The notes under the pieces are model-generated. The model saw nothing but the letters and a program-made list of their open reading frames with translations. It searched no databases and was not told the DNA's origin. DNA of 64,000 nt from Populus alba (Eukaryota; Streptophyta; Magnoliopsida; Malpighiales; Salicaceae). Each line of letters starts with the position of its first letter. The first letter of the stretch is position 1. Positions 48,632 through 60,500 of this stretch are shown piece by piece. The stretch lies in the NCBI RefSeq assembly GCF_005239225.2, contig NC_133298.1:1240001-1304000 (forward strand), given 5' to 3'. The position numbers and the translations under genes were made by a program.

Positions 48632-49056
48632 TGGCACTCTGCTTTAGTGACAGGCAAGCTTATTTACTATGAATTGCTACCCATCTTCTTTTTCTTTACC
48701 GAGTCATTGTGTCATTTCATTTTGTTGATGACATTGTAAATTTTTGTTCACAGTGAATGGAGAAATAAAGAGATGGGGTTGGGGTGAACACGGTCAACTT
48801 GGCCTGGGGAATACAAATGATCAAACTATCCATCAAACAGTCAGTCTAAGCCCTGATATTCAGAAGAAAGAAGCCTCCCTGAATGTTTACTGTGGTAGTG
48901 GTTTTACATTTGCCATAAGGTCACTCTCTGTCAATCCTGACAATATTTCAAGAAATTGAAAATGTTCCTGAGTAGCAAGTGGCATTATCCACACTACTAC
49001 TACATGGAAGGATCTTAGGAGTTTTAGTGTCAGATTTCTTTCATTAATGCCCTGAA
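48632..49056 (+). pseudogene. Fragment of the RCC1-repeat gene: exon 7 end, intron 7, exon 8 and 3' flank
   Basis: Aligns with about 25852-26278. It keeps the GC-AG intron and an open exon 8 ending ...AIRSLSVNPDNISRN instead of AIRSLCQS, because two inserted bases (TCACTCTCTG against TCACTCTG) shift the end past the original stop. The start is an abrupt breakpoint inside exon 7 and there are no earlier exons, so it cannot encode a propeller alone. Confidence 0.93.
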
Positions 49057-49065
49057 ATATTTAAG

Positions 49066-49690
49066 TTGTCATACCTTAGAAGGGAAGCTTGATTCCTATA
49101 ATCTTTCTCTCCATGCTCTGCCTTAAGACACGGTGAGGGTTTTGTTTGAGAGAAATTTGAAGACCCAAAGTGTAAAAGATGAAGAAGATTCGGAGAGAGA
49201 GGGTTCGGTTTGGCTTTATATTCGATGGAAATCAAAACTTTTGACCGTTAGAAGACTGGCTGTATTCAAAACAACGTTGTTTAGTATAATTAAGCTATCA
49301 TCAGGCAAGGCCCATTCCTCCAAAGCCCGTAAAGGGAATTGAATTTGACCCATTTTTAGACTCCTCTGTTCCACTTCCCATTTCAAAGCAGAGACGAAAT
49401 CTTCCACACGCACACAGCAGAGGTGTAATGCTTGCTCTCGTCTCTGAATTGGATTACGTTCTTTCTTCATGTATTTTTCATTAATGAGAGGTGGAGACTT
49501 TATTATGTCCTTTTCATTCTAAAATTTAATTTTTTGTTGATGAAAGATTGTAACTCTTCATCCTTCGGTGATAATTTAATGATTCCCTTAAAAATTCTTT
49601 GAGATTATGGAATAATATTATTTTCATTTTAGTGAAAGTTCCTAAGCTGTGTTTGATTCATAAGCCTTACCATTTTATCCATGGAGTATC
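49066..49690 (-). promoter_or_regulatory. Promoter and spliced 5'UTR block, copy C (diverged)
   Basis: Homologous to 34043-34740. On the minus strand a CGAATATAAAG TATA-like box (about 49217-49227), a CT-rich leader and a donor AAG/GTATGAC (49075) are recognisable. The telo-box is changed to AAACCCTCA. Any transcript would run straight into the antisense of the RCC1 fragment, which begins about 10 bp beyond the splice donor. Confidence 0.45.
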
Positions 49691-50344
49691 TTATTTGGCT
49701 GCTTTTTTACATTTATGATCGTGAACTAGTTGGGTATCTAAAGTTGTAACAGAGTGATGAGGATGACTCTGCTTACATGTTGAATTCAACTTTGTGTTTG
49801 CGTGGTAAAAATCAGTTTTTTGATACTGTATTGAGAGATCAACAAGAACTCTTTCGAAACTAAAGGATGCACAGAAATAATTGATGGACATCATAATCTT
49901 AATTAAGATGTTGCTGTCGAAAGACTACTCATAATGTTATACTACATTTCATCATTCATTAAAATTCCGATCAACCTTAGGATTTTGCATGCTCGATCAA
50001 AACCCACCCCCGATATTATTCTGTCCCATTTGGACAACCGAGTGAGAGACAGAAACCAAGCACAGCCCTCTACTCCTCAAGTCCTTCGCCTTATCTTGGC
50101 TATCCTGATACACACGTTATTAAATGTAATCAATAAAGAGAGCTGAGGTGCTACTATTTAAGGCTATTTTTACTTTCCAACTTCTGTACAAAAACAATTT
50201 TAAGATTAGGTACTGGTTAATGTAATCATGATGGTTGTTAACATTAATAAACACCAAAAGGTGTCGTATTAAAGCACATTTAGTCAAACGAAAGACTTAA
50301 TAACATTTGTATATTAACAAATTTTTGCAGGAAAAGAAAACTGG
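49691..50344. other. Intergenic, no gene seen
   Basis: Contains only ORFs below 71 codons with no recognisable motif. Its right end is the presumed 3' flank of the minus-strand bHLH gene. Confidence 0.5.
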
Positions 50345-51763
50345 CTAGTGGTTGGGCAATCCTTCTCTTTTCAGACAGTTGTCATTATTGGGTGTGTGTG
50401 TGTGTGTGTGTGTGTTGTGTGTGTTGTGTAAGAAACCTTCACAGTTGCTTTTTATGGAGGTGATGGATAAAGTAAAGCAATACCTGAACTGGGTGTTCAA
50501 GAAATGCACAATTTCTTTCTCCATGAACCTAAAACAAAATTGATCTCTCTGCATTAGTTAACGGTATTTTATTTGTTACTAAATACAATTAGCCACAACT
50601 GCTTTAGGTTCCTCATACGCATGCTCACAGAGAAATCTTAGTCTAGCATTAGGAAATGAAGTAAAAATTCGCTATATATAGACACTTACAGACTTTTGTT
50701 GGATCCTCATGCTTGATGATGCAGTGCCCAAGTAAGGAGAGCTAAGAATCTAAAACAATCAAGGGGGTGAGGGAGACCATAGAAAAATAAGATTTATAAC
50801 TTCCATGACCAAATATTCACGAGAAAGGGCATGAGTAATTCAATATTTTAACTTCATGCTTCTCGCTAATTATAACTTGGTTGCAAAGAGTATAAGAATA
50901 TGGAAAAATATCCACCTGAATTTGTTCGTGAAGGAAACGGATATACTCAATACATTCGAACAGGACAGAAGCTGTTTCCGTCTGCAAAAGTGGAACACAT
51001 CAACACACCCCAAGTCATCTTCTTTATCTCCTATAAGTTAAATTTGAGCCAAATGACTAGATGAAGAATGAGAGAGAGAGGAGTCAGGTTAGTGTAAAAT
51101 TTAAAAGAACAACTTCATGTACTTTATAAACAGGAAAGATAAAAAATCTCTGTTTATAATTCCTTCTGTTTAGTTTATGGATTAAGAAGCGAAGGATTCA
51201 ATGTTCGTTCACCTTTCCAAAAGGGCAAACCAGACCCTGAATAGTTGTGATTTTTTCACCTAGCTTCTCCTTCCTTCCCTGAATGAGTTGTAAGAAATAT
51301 TATTATTAGTAAACTGTAAAGCAGTGTATAAGATTCTGATAAAAATTATCAATGTTTTGATGATTGGTTTTAATTCCATCCCCTAAGATTAATTTGTACA
51401 TTATCAATCAACCCCCCAAATGCTAGTTTTTCTCGATCAATCTCCTATATAAGGTTCCAATAATTCCAATCAACTTCTTCTAACAATACCTGTTAGTTCA
51501 TGATTTTTCTTTCATCTACGGGCCTTGTTTCTAAATTGAGAGCTATACACATGTGAAGAAGAGCAAAGGGGATTTCTAGAAAAATTTGAGGAAAATTAAT
51601 CAAACCGATTAAATAGACAAAAAATAGAATGATACCTCTGTAGTGTAGAGTCTAAGAATACTTACTTCGCAGATTGTTTCGAGCCCACATGTCCCAATTG
51701 GAGATTTGCCTCTGTCTTGTATAGTGACAGGATAATGAAGATCGTCGATCATTCTCTTGCCTC
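50345..51763 (-). CDS. bHLH transcription factor exons (bHLH153/113-like)
   Basis: Minus-strand exons, all joining in phase: 51763-51666 (GKRMIDDLHYPVTIQDRGK and on), 51278-51213 (GRKEKLGEKITTIQGLVCPF), 50981-50916 (TETASVLFECIEYIRFLHEQ), 50749-50690 (ILSSPYLGTASSSMRIQQKS), 50528-50484 (VHGERNCAFLEHPVQ). Basic/helix 1 and helix 2 of an atypical plant bHLH are split at the usual PFGK/T(D/E)TASVL intron. The family binds DNA as dimers in the nucleus; the basic part here is weak. If translated alone it could start at ATG 51752. The last exon probably ends NDNCLKREGLPNH at TAG 50347-50345, but a (CA)n run replaces a clear acceptor. The normal family N-terminus is absent. See the GRAS ORF immediately upstream. 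Confidence 0.72.
50393..50430. repeat. (GT)n microsatellite in the last intron of the bHLH gene
   Basis: GT repeat with two interruptions. On the gene strand it is (CA)n, lying where the 3' splice site of the final exon is expected. Confidence 0.9.
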
Positions 51764-51838
51764 CTGGTCACCAAAACAAAAATTTATAGTAACAATTACC
51801 CCATAAGAAGACTAACAAGAAGCAGGGGTGGAGTAAGA

Positions 51839-53035
51839 TCAAGAATGATCAGTACCAATATTGTTGATCAGTTGAGTTCGATTATCAGGTTTCCAAACTG
51901 ACACGACTGCTACAGGACGATTGGGCAAGCATAACGTAGGAAAGCCATTGTTTTGAACTATTCTGAACTCAGGAAAGTCAGTCAAAGAACAGTCTTTCAA
52001 CTTACTGGACCATAGCTGAACTGATTGAAACCCAGCTTGACGCAGCCGTTCTTTCCAACAAGTCAAGGTCTCATGCCGCTCTATGCGGTCAATGCCCCTG
52101 GTTGCAACCACGTTATTAATCTGCCATTTCAATTGCTTCTCCAGTAACATCCTGGTACATGGTTGTTCCGTAAAACGCTCTAAAGATTCAAATACACTGT
52201 AGTAGTATTCAAATGATGAAGTGAGCCGAGTGAAGAAATCTGAACAGTTATGGTTTGCTTCCTGTTCAATGACTATCATGATATCAGGTTTTAAGTCCCT
52301 CAGTTTTGACAACACTTTCTCGATCGCTCCTTCCAGTGCAAGCAATTTGTGGAGTTCAAATGCCCATCTCACAACTATAAACTCACCCTCGCTTGACCTT
52401 CTAATTTTCAGCACAGATTCTGTTATATCAGTCACATTTTCAGCAACCAATTCTCTATGATCAAAATCCACTCCCAAACATCGGGCAAATTCAGCAAATT
52501 TCCGTTGACTTTCTTGGAGATACTCATCGTTTTCGGACAGTTTTGGACGGATACTAGTTAGCCGGAGAAGTGTTGCCGGACCAATCAAGCCTGCATATCG
52601 CACCATCCAACGATTCCAATACCAGGGACCTGCCATGATGGAAAAGTCAATAAAGTTGAACGGTTTCGAGCTTCCAATAGGTAAGGCCTCCAGAATGCCA
52701 TGCTCGGTGGTGATGCTAGCAAAAATGTAAAAAGGAGAATTTTCATTATCATAGGTTTTGTACAGCTTTGCGCCTAATGGAATTAGCGGCATAGGATTTC
52801 GAGGATATACTCCATGGACTCTCCGAACAAGACCTTCAGCAAAGTATTTAACAACCTTTTTAGTTACTTCACTGGTTTCAGCAACCATCAGGTCTTCCAT
52901 TTCGCAGAAAAGAAAATCTGCAAGTTCCAGATTACCATCTGCAACCTCCTTGGCACAATGTATAAACTTGTTCACAAGAGGAGAGTCCATCGGCAAATTA
53001 AGCTCTGGCCGTATGGATGGATGAACTGAATACAT
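51839..53035 (-). CDS. GRAS-domain protein, DELLA-like but lacking the DELLA domain, 398 aa
   Basis: A single open exon from ATG 53035 (MYSVHPSIRPEL) to TGA 51841-51839. GRAS blocks in order: leucine-rich region 1 (CAKEVADGNLELADFLFCEM, about aa 30), the VHIID-type block as FNFIDFSIMAGPWYWNRWMV, leucine-rich region 2 (VVRWAFELHKLLALEGAIEK), the PFYRE-type block (PDIMIVIEQEANHNCSDFFT), RVER (GIDRIERHETLTCWKERLRQ) and a short SAW end (VVSVWKP). GRAS proteins are plant nuclear regulators. The N-terminal DELLA and TVHYNP motifs needed for gibberellin-GID1 binding are absent, so it would not be expected to respond like a true DELLA. Length is short but near a bare GRAS domain. The last codons overlap a possible splice donor at 51855 that joins in phase to the bHLH exons. 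A TATA-like box lies at 53315-53320. Confidence 0.88.
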   Translation of the reverse strand: MYSVHPSIRPELNLPMDSPLVNKFIHCAKEVADGNLELADFLFCEMEDLMVAETSEVTKKVVKYFAEGLVRRVHGVYPRNPMPLIPLGAKLYKTYDNENSPFYIFASITTEHGILEALPIGSSKPFNFIDFSIMAGPWYWNRWMVRYAGLIGPATLLRLTSIRPKLSENDEYLQESQRKFAEFARCLGVDFDHRELVAENVTDITESVLKIRRSSEGEFIVVRWAFELHKLLALEGAIEKVLSKLRDLKPDIMIVIEQEANHNCSDFFTRLTSSFEYYYSVFESLERFTEQPCTRMLLEKQLKWQINNVVATRGIDRIERHETLTCWKERLRQAGFQSVQLWSSKLKDCSLTDFPEFRIVQNNGFPTLCLPNRPVAVVSVWKPDNRTQLINNIGTDHS

Positions 53036-55860
53036 TATCACTTTCTTTCTTTGGTGACAAAATATTAGGATCTATTGAGCTTGGGGTGTTCGCAGTCTGG
53101 TTCGGTCCGGTTTATGTCTAAAAAACCAACCGAACCGGGAACAATAATTTCTTGAGAAAACCAGGAAACTAAACACTTGGATAAAGCCTGAAAAGCAGAG
53201 AGATCATTTAGAATTAACAGAAAGGATAATCAAAGAAAAAAAATTAAAGCATGCAAATCAAAATAGCCAAAAAAAAAAACCTATCTCACCAAGGAAAGTT
53301 CACTTTTCACTTCGTTTATAAGAGCAAAAGAGGTCATCTCAGTGGGAGCATGGGGACAACACTAACAAGGAAAAGGAAAATTTGGTCAAAAGCGCATGAA
53401 TGAACGATGTTAGTTTTTCTTTACAAAAGCTTTAGTGTAGAAAAATCTATAGAATAGGAAATGATTATGGGAATGTAATAAAAAGAAAAGCAAGGGGCTA
53501 CATGTGAATCATAAAGGAAGGAAAGTAATGGTCACTCGGTCATGGTGGGAGCTAACAAAGTCCTCACGCGTTTGTGCTGTCTGAGTCTACACACAGTCTC
53601 ACACCATACAAGCAAGCAAACACCATAGGAAGTTGAGGAAGGTGAAAAAATATCTGAGATCTAAGAGTGGTGTTCAATGTTTTCCCATCTCCAAACGTCC
53701 GGTTTAAATATATCATAAAAATATGACACACTTGGCTACAATTTAATGAGAAACAGCAACAATGATAAAGGATAAGAAGAAAATTTAGTATTGCTCATAA
53801 TATATTGATTTTAATATTGTAGTAACGAATATATCCTTACTGTTTACAATATATTGGTTTTAATATTTCACTTGGGAAAGTTATTTCAGAAGGGAAGTTT
53901 ACATTTTGTGAACAAAAAAAGCCAACAAAATGTTTGGAATTCAAGATCTTATGCTATGTGTGATTGGAAACCAAACATAGGCTTAACTTATTTAATAGGA
54001 AAGATGAATGGATAAAATGAAGAAATACTAGATGAGCAATAACGCAATTATCATGCAATATTCATGAGAAAAAAAAATCTTATGTGAAAATCATTTTTGA
54101 TAAACTTGATTCAATATTGGCTTGATAGTTTGTTTTGATAAAACTTGATTTGGGGTTCTTATAAATAAATAAAAAAACAATCTGAATGTTGATTGACGCT
54201 TGATTTTATTAAAAAAAAAAAAAAAGGGCTTGAATTTTTCATTTCAGGGGAAAATGCTGATCATCGCCTTTTCAAAGAATTATGTCTTTATTTATACCCC
54301 TGGATTTGACATAGAAGAAAGAGACATTAAAAAATAATAAATAGTAAAGAGAAATTCATTGGTTGTTCATATTCTAACAATAATAAAAAAAAAATTCATG
54401 CTGTCTAAGGATCACATCTTATTTTGTCGAGATTGAAGCGGAGAAAAAAGGAGCAAGCTAGCCGAGCTACATCTAGCGGGTCAATTCAAAATCCTGTTAA
54501 TTCAAAACTGAAACGGGACTGAATTAAAAAAAATAAAAAAAAATTAATGTGATCTAGTTAACTCGATGACTCAATTAACCTAGCAAGACTTGACCGTAAA
54601 TCCATTAATTTTTAATTTTTTTTACTAAAACAATGTTATTTTAATTTTAAAAAAAAAAATTTAACCCAATCAAAATCTGAAACTCAAACCTTAATTAGAC
54701 CGGATTTTAAAACTATGCTTACAGTTGAATATTCCTGCTTTTTATTAAAAAAAAAATGAACGATGCAAAATGACCCTAGCCGTCTGGCTTTTTTTAACCT
54801 TTGCTTTTTTCTTCCTCTCGATTGCTTTTTTCTTCCTCTCGATATAATATAAATTAAAGATATGTTAACACCCCAGCAATCTTCAATTTTTTTTTAATTG
54901 AGATTCAATAAGAGAAATTAATTAGTATCTTAAGAATGACGGTATGTATACAAAAATGACGGGTGGCTCACTCTAGACACTAACTTTGTTTAATGTTCAT
55001 GAATTAGTATAAAAAATCCCTTTTTAATAATAAAAAAGTGTCTTTATCAGAAATTTGTTATGACTTGAAATTTTATTTGTTTATTTTTTTTCTTTTTCTT
55101 TCATGTTCGTTGATTGTGAAAATTAAAATACTATAAAGTCCAACAATAATTTTTTTAAATATCATAATTTCCAGTCAACTGCAGTATTTTTCAATTATAT
55201 TTTTTAAAAATTATTTATGCTGACCTAATTAGTTTGGATTTTGCAATAGAAGTTTTGTTGTTGTCGTTGTTTTCTTGTTTTTTTTAATATATAAATTCAT
55301 TTTTTATGTGTGGATTTTGCTGGAGTAGCTGGTTGATTAAGTGGGACTGTGTGATTCTTTTCCACGATATGGTGGAGAGGTTACTGATGATAATTGATAA
55401 AAGATAGTGATGTGAGTGGGGGCATAACTAAAATTTGAAACAAATTTACCTTCCCATCCTAATATTTTAAAAAATTATAATTATATCCTTCCATTTAAAG
55501 CTTGTTCTATAGAAAAAAGCACGTTTGCACCCCTGAAAAAAAAAACATGTATGTGCACCCTCGACCCTAAATTTCTATTTCCACTCCAAGTGATATCTTT
55601 AACAATTATTGAAGATGCCTACCAGGTGTTTGACAAATATCTCCTATAGAAAACTGAAGATTCAAGATGAAATCCTGGCTCAAGAACTAACTATTAAGAC
55701 AACATCTAAAAGCACTGATCACGAGGGACTAAATATAGAAATAAATGGTCTAATTGTTTGTCCTAAGAGCTACAGGGATAAGCTGTTGATCCATCCAAAC
55801 TGGAGCAATTAAATTAAAACATAAATTATTCTATCTTGCATCATCAATATTGAGATCGGA
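53036..55860. other. Upstream region of the GRAS gene and AT-rich intergenic DNA
   Basis: On the minus strand TATAAA lies at 53320-53315, about 280 bp upstream of the GRAS start. GGTTCGGTCCGGTTT at 53100 and AACCAACCGAACC at 53125 form a small inverted repeat. 53600-55860 is AT-rich. The 67-codon ORF at 55609-55812 has no recognised motif. No gene is supported. Confidence 0.5.
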
Positions 55861-56410
55861 GCTTCTTCCGCCAGGATGATTAGATGCTCTCCGAATTAGT
55901 GATGGGATTCACATTCACTATCTCACTCACATTGAATCCCAACAGTAAGAAAGAGTACGAAGAACCCTCAGGTTCAGGCTAAGCGTAGCCTCTGAAAAGG
56001 CCTCGCTGTGTGACTGAAGCCTGGAAAACCTGCAGCCTTCATTGCCAGCCAAGTTTCTCGAGGGGCCGGGGCACCTCAGTCAATCTAGGCGATAAAAGGA
56101 CACTAATGGAACAGTATTGCACTGTTCATCATGGGCCAAAGTTGTTTTTTAATGAAAAAGAAGGCAAGTACAAGAACCACGCAGGTGAGGCTACAGCTGA
56201 ATCAGTTGTCGAAGGTCTCTCTTTCCCTCCCTGGAAAAAGGCTGCTTCGTACTTTGATAAAAACAACACGACACATAATTCTTTCATTATGTGTCGTAAT
56301 CAAATGCTCCCATGTCTACTTCCTTCAACATTTCAGATCAACATGTGTGGTTCCACTCTGCGTTTTGCAGCTACTTTCTTCTACGTGTCGACTCTACAGT
56401 GGTTGGGGAT
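55861..56410 (+). other. Unrecognised higher-GC stretch with ORF pieces
   Basis: Composition is less AT-rich than the surroundings, and 56010-56414 is open for 134 codons (VNLGDKRTLMEQYCTVHHGP is one part). I recognise no family. It could be a decayed exon, together with a GQPGEYWDLPIQ stretch at about 57590-57625 on the far side of the inserted TIR element. A perfect 12-bp hairpin, ACGACACATAAT-TCTTTC-ATTATGTGTCGT, is at 56268-56297. Confidence 0.3.
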
Positions 56411-56417
56411 TTAACAC

Positions 56418-56686
56418 CTTGAGTGCCTGTTTGGTAACGTGGCTGCGGGTGAGGTTCACCCGCAGTCACGCAAAATACCGTTTGGTTAACAAAAGAAAAC
56501 AGATTTTTAATGGTGGGACCCGTCCAATTCTCAGCCGCGCCTCAGGTTTGGGAGAAGCAGCAAAATCGTAGGGTAGAAAAGTTGCAACAGTGGAGCGTGG
56601 CTCCACTGTTCAGTGAACAGTGGAGCCATGCTCCACTGTTGCAACAGTGCGAGTGAATTAATTCACTCGCACTGTTACAGTTTTAG

Positions 56687-56724
<38 letters not shown>

Positions 56725-57520
56725 CATTGCAAGAATTTATTTTTTTAAAAAAAATTAGTGTAATTAATTGATTTTACTCGCATTATTCACGTGAACATGA
56801 ACAATATTATTTTTTAAAAAAATTAGTTTAAGGTGAATTAAATTTACTCGTATTGTAATTTTAATTTTATTCCTGATAATATTTTACTTAATTTTATTGC
56901 ACACTCAAAAAATTATTTTTTCTATAGTTCTTGTCGAATGAATTTTGTACATAATAAAATTGTAATTTTTTTAAAAAAAATATGCTTTACTTGAAAAACT
57001 AGTATTTAATATTATTTAATAACACTACATAAAAAAAATTCAGTTTTTTATTTTATTTTAATTGTGTTTTATTCAAAAACTTAAAAGGAGATCGCTTAAT
57101 GACGTAATAAAAAATTCAGTTTTTGTTGTTCGCGCTTAAGAAACCATGAAAAATATAGTCCTTGTCGGATAGATTTTGTATGTAATGACATTGCACATAG
57201 TTTAATGGAAGAATAAAAAAATATTTGATATCAATATTATTTATTTCATGATATAATAACAGTGATTAAATCTAAAATATTTAAATTAAAAATCATTAAT
57301 ATATATATATATATTTTAATTATTTTATAACCTTAATTTGAAAATCATTTTTTTACCAAACACATTAAACTACTTTTTTGTTCAACCTCAATTTCAACCA
57401 CAGTTTTAACCAAACATATATTTTTTTAAACCAACCTCAACTAAAAGTACTTTTTATAAAATAATTTTTTTAAAACCACAACCACAACAGCAACCTCAAT
57501 ACCAAACAGACCCTGAGTGA
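56418..57520. mobile_element. Non-autonomous TIR element (hAT-like candidate)
   Basis: The left end CCTGTTTGGTAACGTGG and the complement of the right end, TCTGTTTGGTATTGAGG, form terminal inverted repeats about 1.1 kb apart. TGAGTG flanks both sides (56419-56424 and near 57513-57518) and may be part of an 8-bp target duplication (CTTGAGTG and CCTGAGTG). There is no transposase ORF and the interior is AT-rich. The superfamily is uncertain. Confidence 0.6.
56585..56680. repeat. Two adjacent near-perfect palindromes
   Basis: The first has 32-bp arms (GTTGCAACAGTGGAGC... and its complement) with one mismatch, centred near 56615. The second, CAGTGCGAGTGAATT followed by AATTCACTCGCACTG, is perfect, 30 bp, at about 56645-56676. 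Both sit inside the left part of the TIR element. Confidence 0.9.
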
Positions 57521-60500
57521 TGTAAATAATTTCCAATCAGGATGTGTGACAAATAATTGTATCTTTATCTTCTTTTCAGAATCGGGAAAACTTTGGTCAA
57601 CCTGGAGAGTACTGGGACTTGCCAATCCAGTAGTGACACGTCAAGTCTCTGCTGGATTCTAGCTATGGGTCAGTTGTTCAGTCTGGGTTGGACAATTATC
57701 AAGTACCCTTCCTTTTACTTCGTCCTTCCTCTTAATTTTTTTTTCTTCCAAATTTCAAAAACTTATTTCTCAAACTAACACACTTATGAAAATAATTATC
57801 AGTACAATAACACATTCAGCGCATGTAATATATTCACAACCTATATTTTGTATGTACTAAATTATGCAATTATGTGTAATTATTGGTCGCGTTAATATTA
57901 TTTTTAAAGTAATTACTATTATTTTTAAAGTATTTTTACTTAAAAATATATCAAAATAAATTTTTTATTATTTTTTAAAAATTATTTTTAATTTCAGTAT
58001 ATCAATAATTTAAAAATACTAAAAAAATATTAATTTGAAGCAAAAAGAAATATAAATTTTTTTTAACTTTTTTTTTAAAATATTTTTAAAATATAAAAAC
58101 AAAACAGATACGTGTGACCTCTTAGTTGTGCATTTAGTATTAGCATGACCTTTGAATTAATTAGTTCTGTAATTTCCCTTTTTTTTTTTCCCTAATCTTT
58201 TTTTTGCCCCCCACTACCTCTCCATCCTTATGCGATGCTCTCAACTTAAGCAACATCATCTAAGTCTTCAGAACAAAAAACTTTTCCCTCTCATGTCTAT
58301 GACAGACTTGACCTTTCTTTTTCTTTCAACCGTTGCTTCCTTTTCTGGTCATTAACTCACAGCATCTATATGTTGTTATTTTACTTGGTTTTTAGGATAA
58401 AAAATTTTAGGGTTTAGGTTAGAATTTTTTTTTTTAATTGAAGATTAATTAGATATGAAATTTAGTGTGTATATTGTTTTATTTAGTAAGAAAAATCAAT
58501 GAATTATATGGTATTGATTATACGGGAAACAAATTGGCAAATGTTTATTAATATTTCTACAAATAAAATTTGATATTATATCCTATTAAATATTAAACAT
58601 AGTTTAATTTAAATATTAACTAATTTTTTATATTCTAAATATAAAATTATGGTCATGGGAGCATCTTCATATTAGTCGTCTTGATGTTTAGAGAAATCAG
58701 ATGCTCGATATAATTACAGGAAGATAACTTTCAATTGAGCTCGGTAATAATAATTATGAACACATTGTTAAATTTAAAATTTCAATAAAAAAAAAATTTC
58801 AATGTAATTGTCTTGAACATGTTAGTTGGGTTGGGAAAAGGCATAAGCGTTATACACAAAATCATACTTAAGTTCATGGGTTGAATTCAACATGAACATC
58901 ACTAGGTATGTGTGAACTAAGTTATTCATTTTTTTAACTTTATTTTTTTTGTTATAAGTGTAATAAGTGTTATAAATGTATATGTTTTATAGTTTCATAT
59001 GAATACCGTACATCGGCGATTTAATTAAAAGTGCATATCCATTATGCACGGAAATTTATGGATAACGGTGGTCTTTATACACTGTTTTGTCATTGTTAAG
59101 GTGCATTGTCTTGATTGGGTAATGTGTTTGTTTGGATTGCATCAACACATACTTAATAATATTGACACACTTGATGACATGCATGTTGTTAATTGTCATG
59201 ATAAAAGAAGAAGAAAAAAAAAGATAACTGGTTGGTGGTTCATGCCAAAATATGATTATTTTGTGTGTTATTGTGGGAATTGTTTTCCTAGCTGTGCTAG
59301 TCTAGGAAATAATTTTTGTTGTTGTGTTAATATGGGATAAAAATTATATTTTATTAGTTAATAATTAATTGCATATATATATATATATTATTTTTTAAAT
59401 TGAGATTTTTCATATTTTTCTTTTTGGCTTCTTTAGAATTAAAGGCATTGCAAATTATTTTCTTCGATGGAAATGTGTTCGTAATTCTTTTTGTACTTTT
59501 TAACTAGTGTAGAATTTATTATCAGTTCACAATTCTCTTTTCTCCCTTTCGAATGGCCATCATTCAATACTGTAATTATTTAGATTATGATTTAGGATTA
59601 CAACATCAAATATGTTAAAGAATAAAATTTTTTAATTTGTTTTTGTTGACGTTGTTGTTTATATCGAAGGAGAAAAAAACTAAAATTAAAAAGATAACAC
59701 TAGTATTTGGCTTATTCACACCTAATTTAACATTTAAAATATCATAGGAAATAGATAAAAAGAAATGAAACATAATGCATTAAACAACAAAACATGGATT
59801 ATATATTAACGCACCCTAAACTAAATAAATTAAAAGGGAAAGGGAAAAATTAAGAAGATGGAAAAGGAGAAGGTTTTGAGCGAATCTTAAACACTATTAT
59901 ATTTGGCATCATATATGAAAAAAATCATTTTAAAACCTAAAGATATTTTCAAATTAGCATATGCATCAACTAAAAAAAAAACAAAAACTAAATCTCAATC
60001 ATAAATAATCTTAAAGGCATACTATCACATGGGTCAATATTTTAAAAAATAAATTCTCTTAAATATTGTTAGTTTTAGGACCCAAACTTAAAAAAATAAG
60101 ATAAAGAACAAATTTCTAAAAAAATTCTTAAAACTAAGAGATTTGAAATCCAAAAAAAAAACAACAACAAATGAACGAATATGATAAGCAGGTTCAAAAA
60201 ATGCATAATGGTTTGCTTAGAATTCAAAATTTTCTATGTTTCTTTATGTTTGTTTTTATTTTTTCTTAAAAAACAACCTCAAAATTAAAACTATGTATAA
60301 GGGTTACTTGATATTTTAATATGTAGTTCCATATAAATGAAATTGCTTAGAGTTTAAAATTCTATAATTGAATGTGCGTGTGCTCTTACAAATTTCTCGT
60401 TGCAATAAATGTTTAATTGAATCTATAATCTATTGTATATTTATCCAAATTAGGGTTTGAATGAGTTGAGAATTGGTTTATTTAGAAGATTTTAATAAGA

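Noticed and set aside
59044..59340. 98-codon ORF on the plus strand
   Set aside because: Low-complexity AT-rich codons, no recognised motif and no splice or promoter context.
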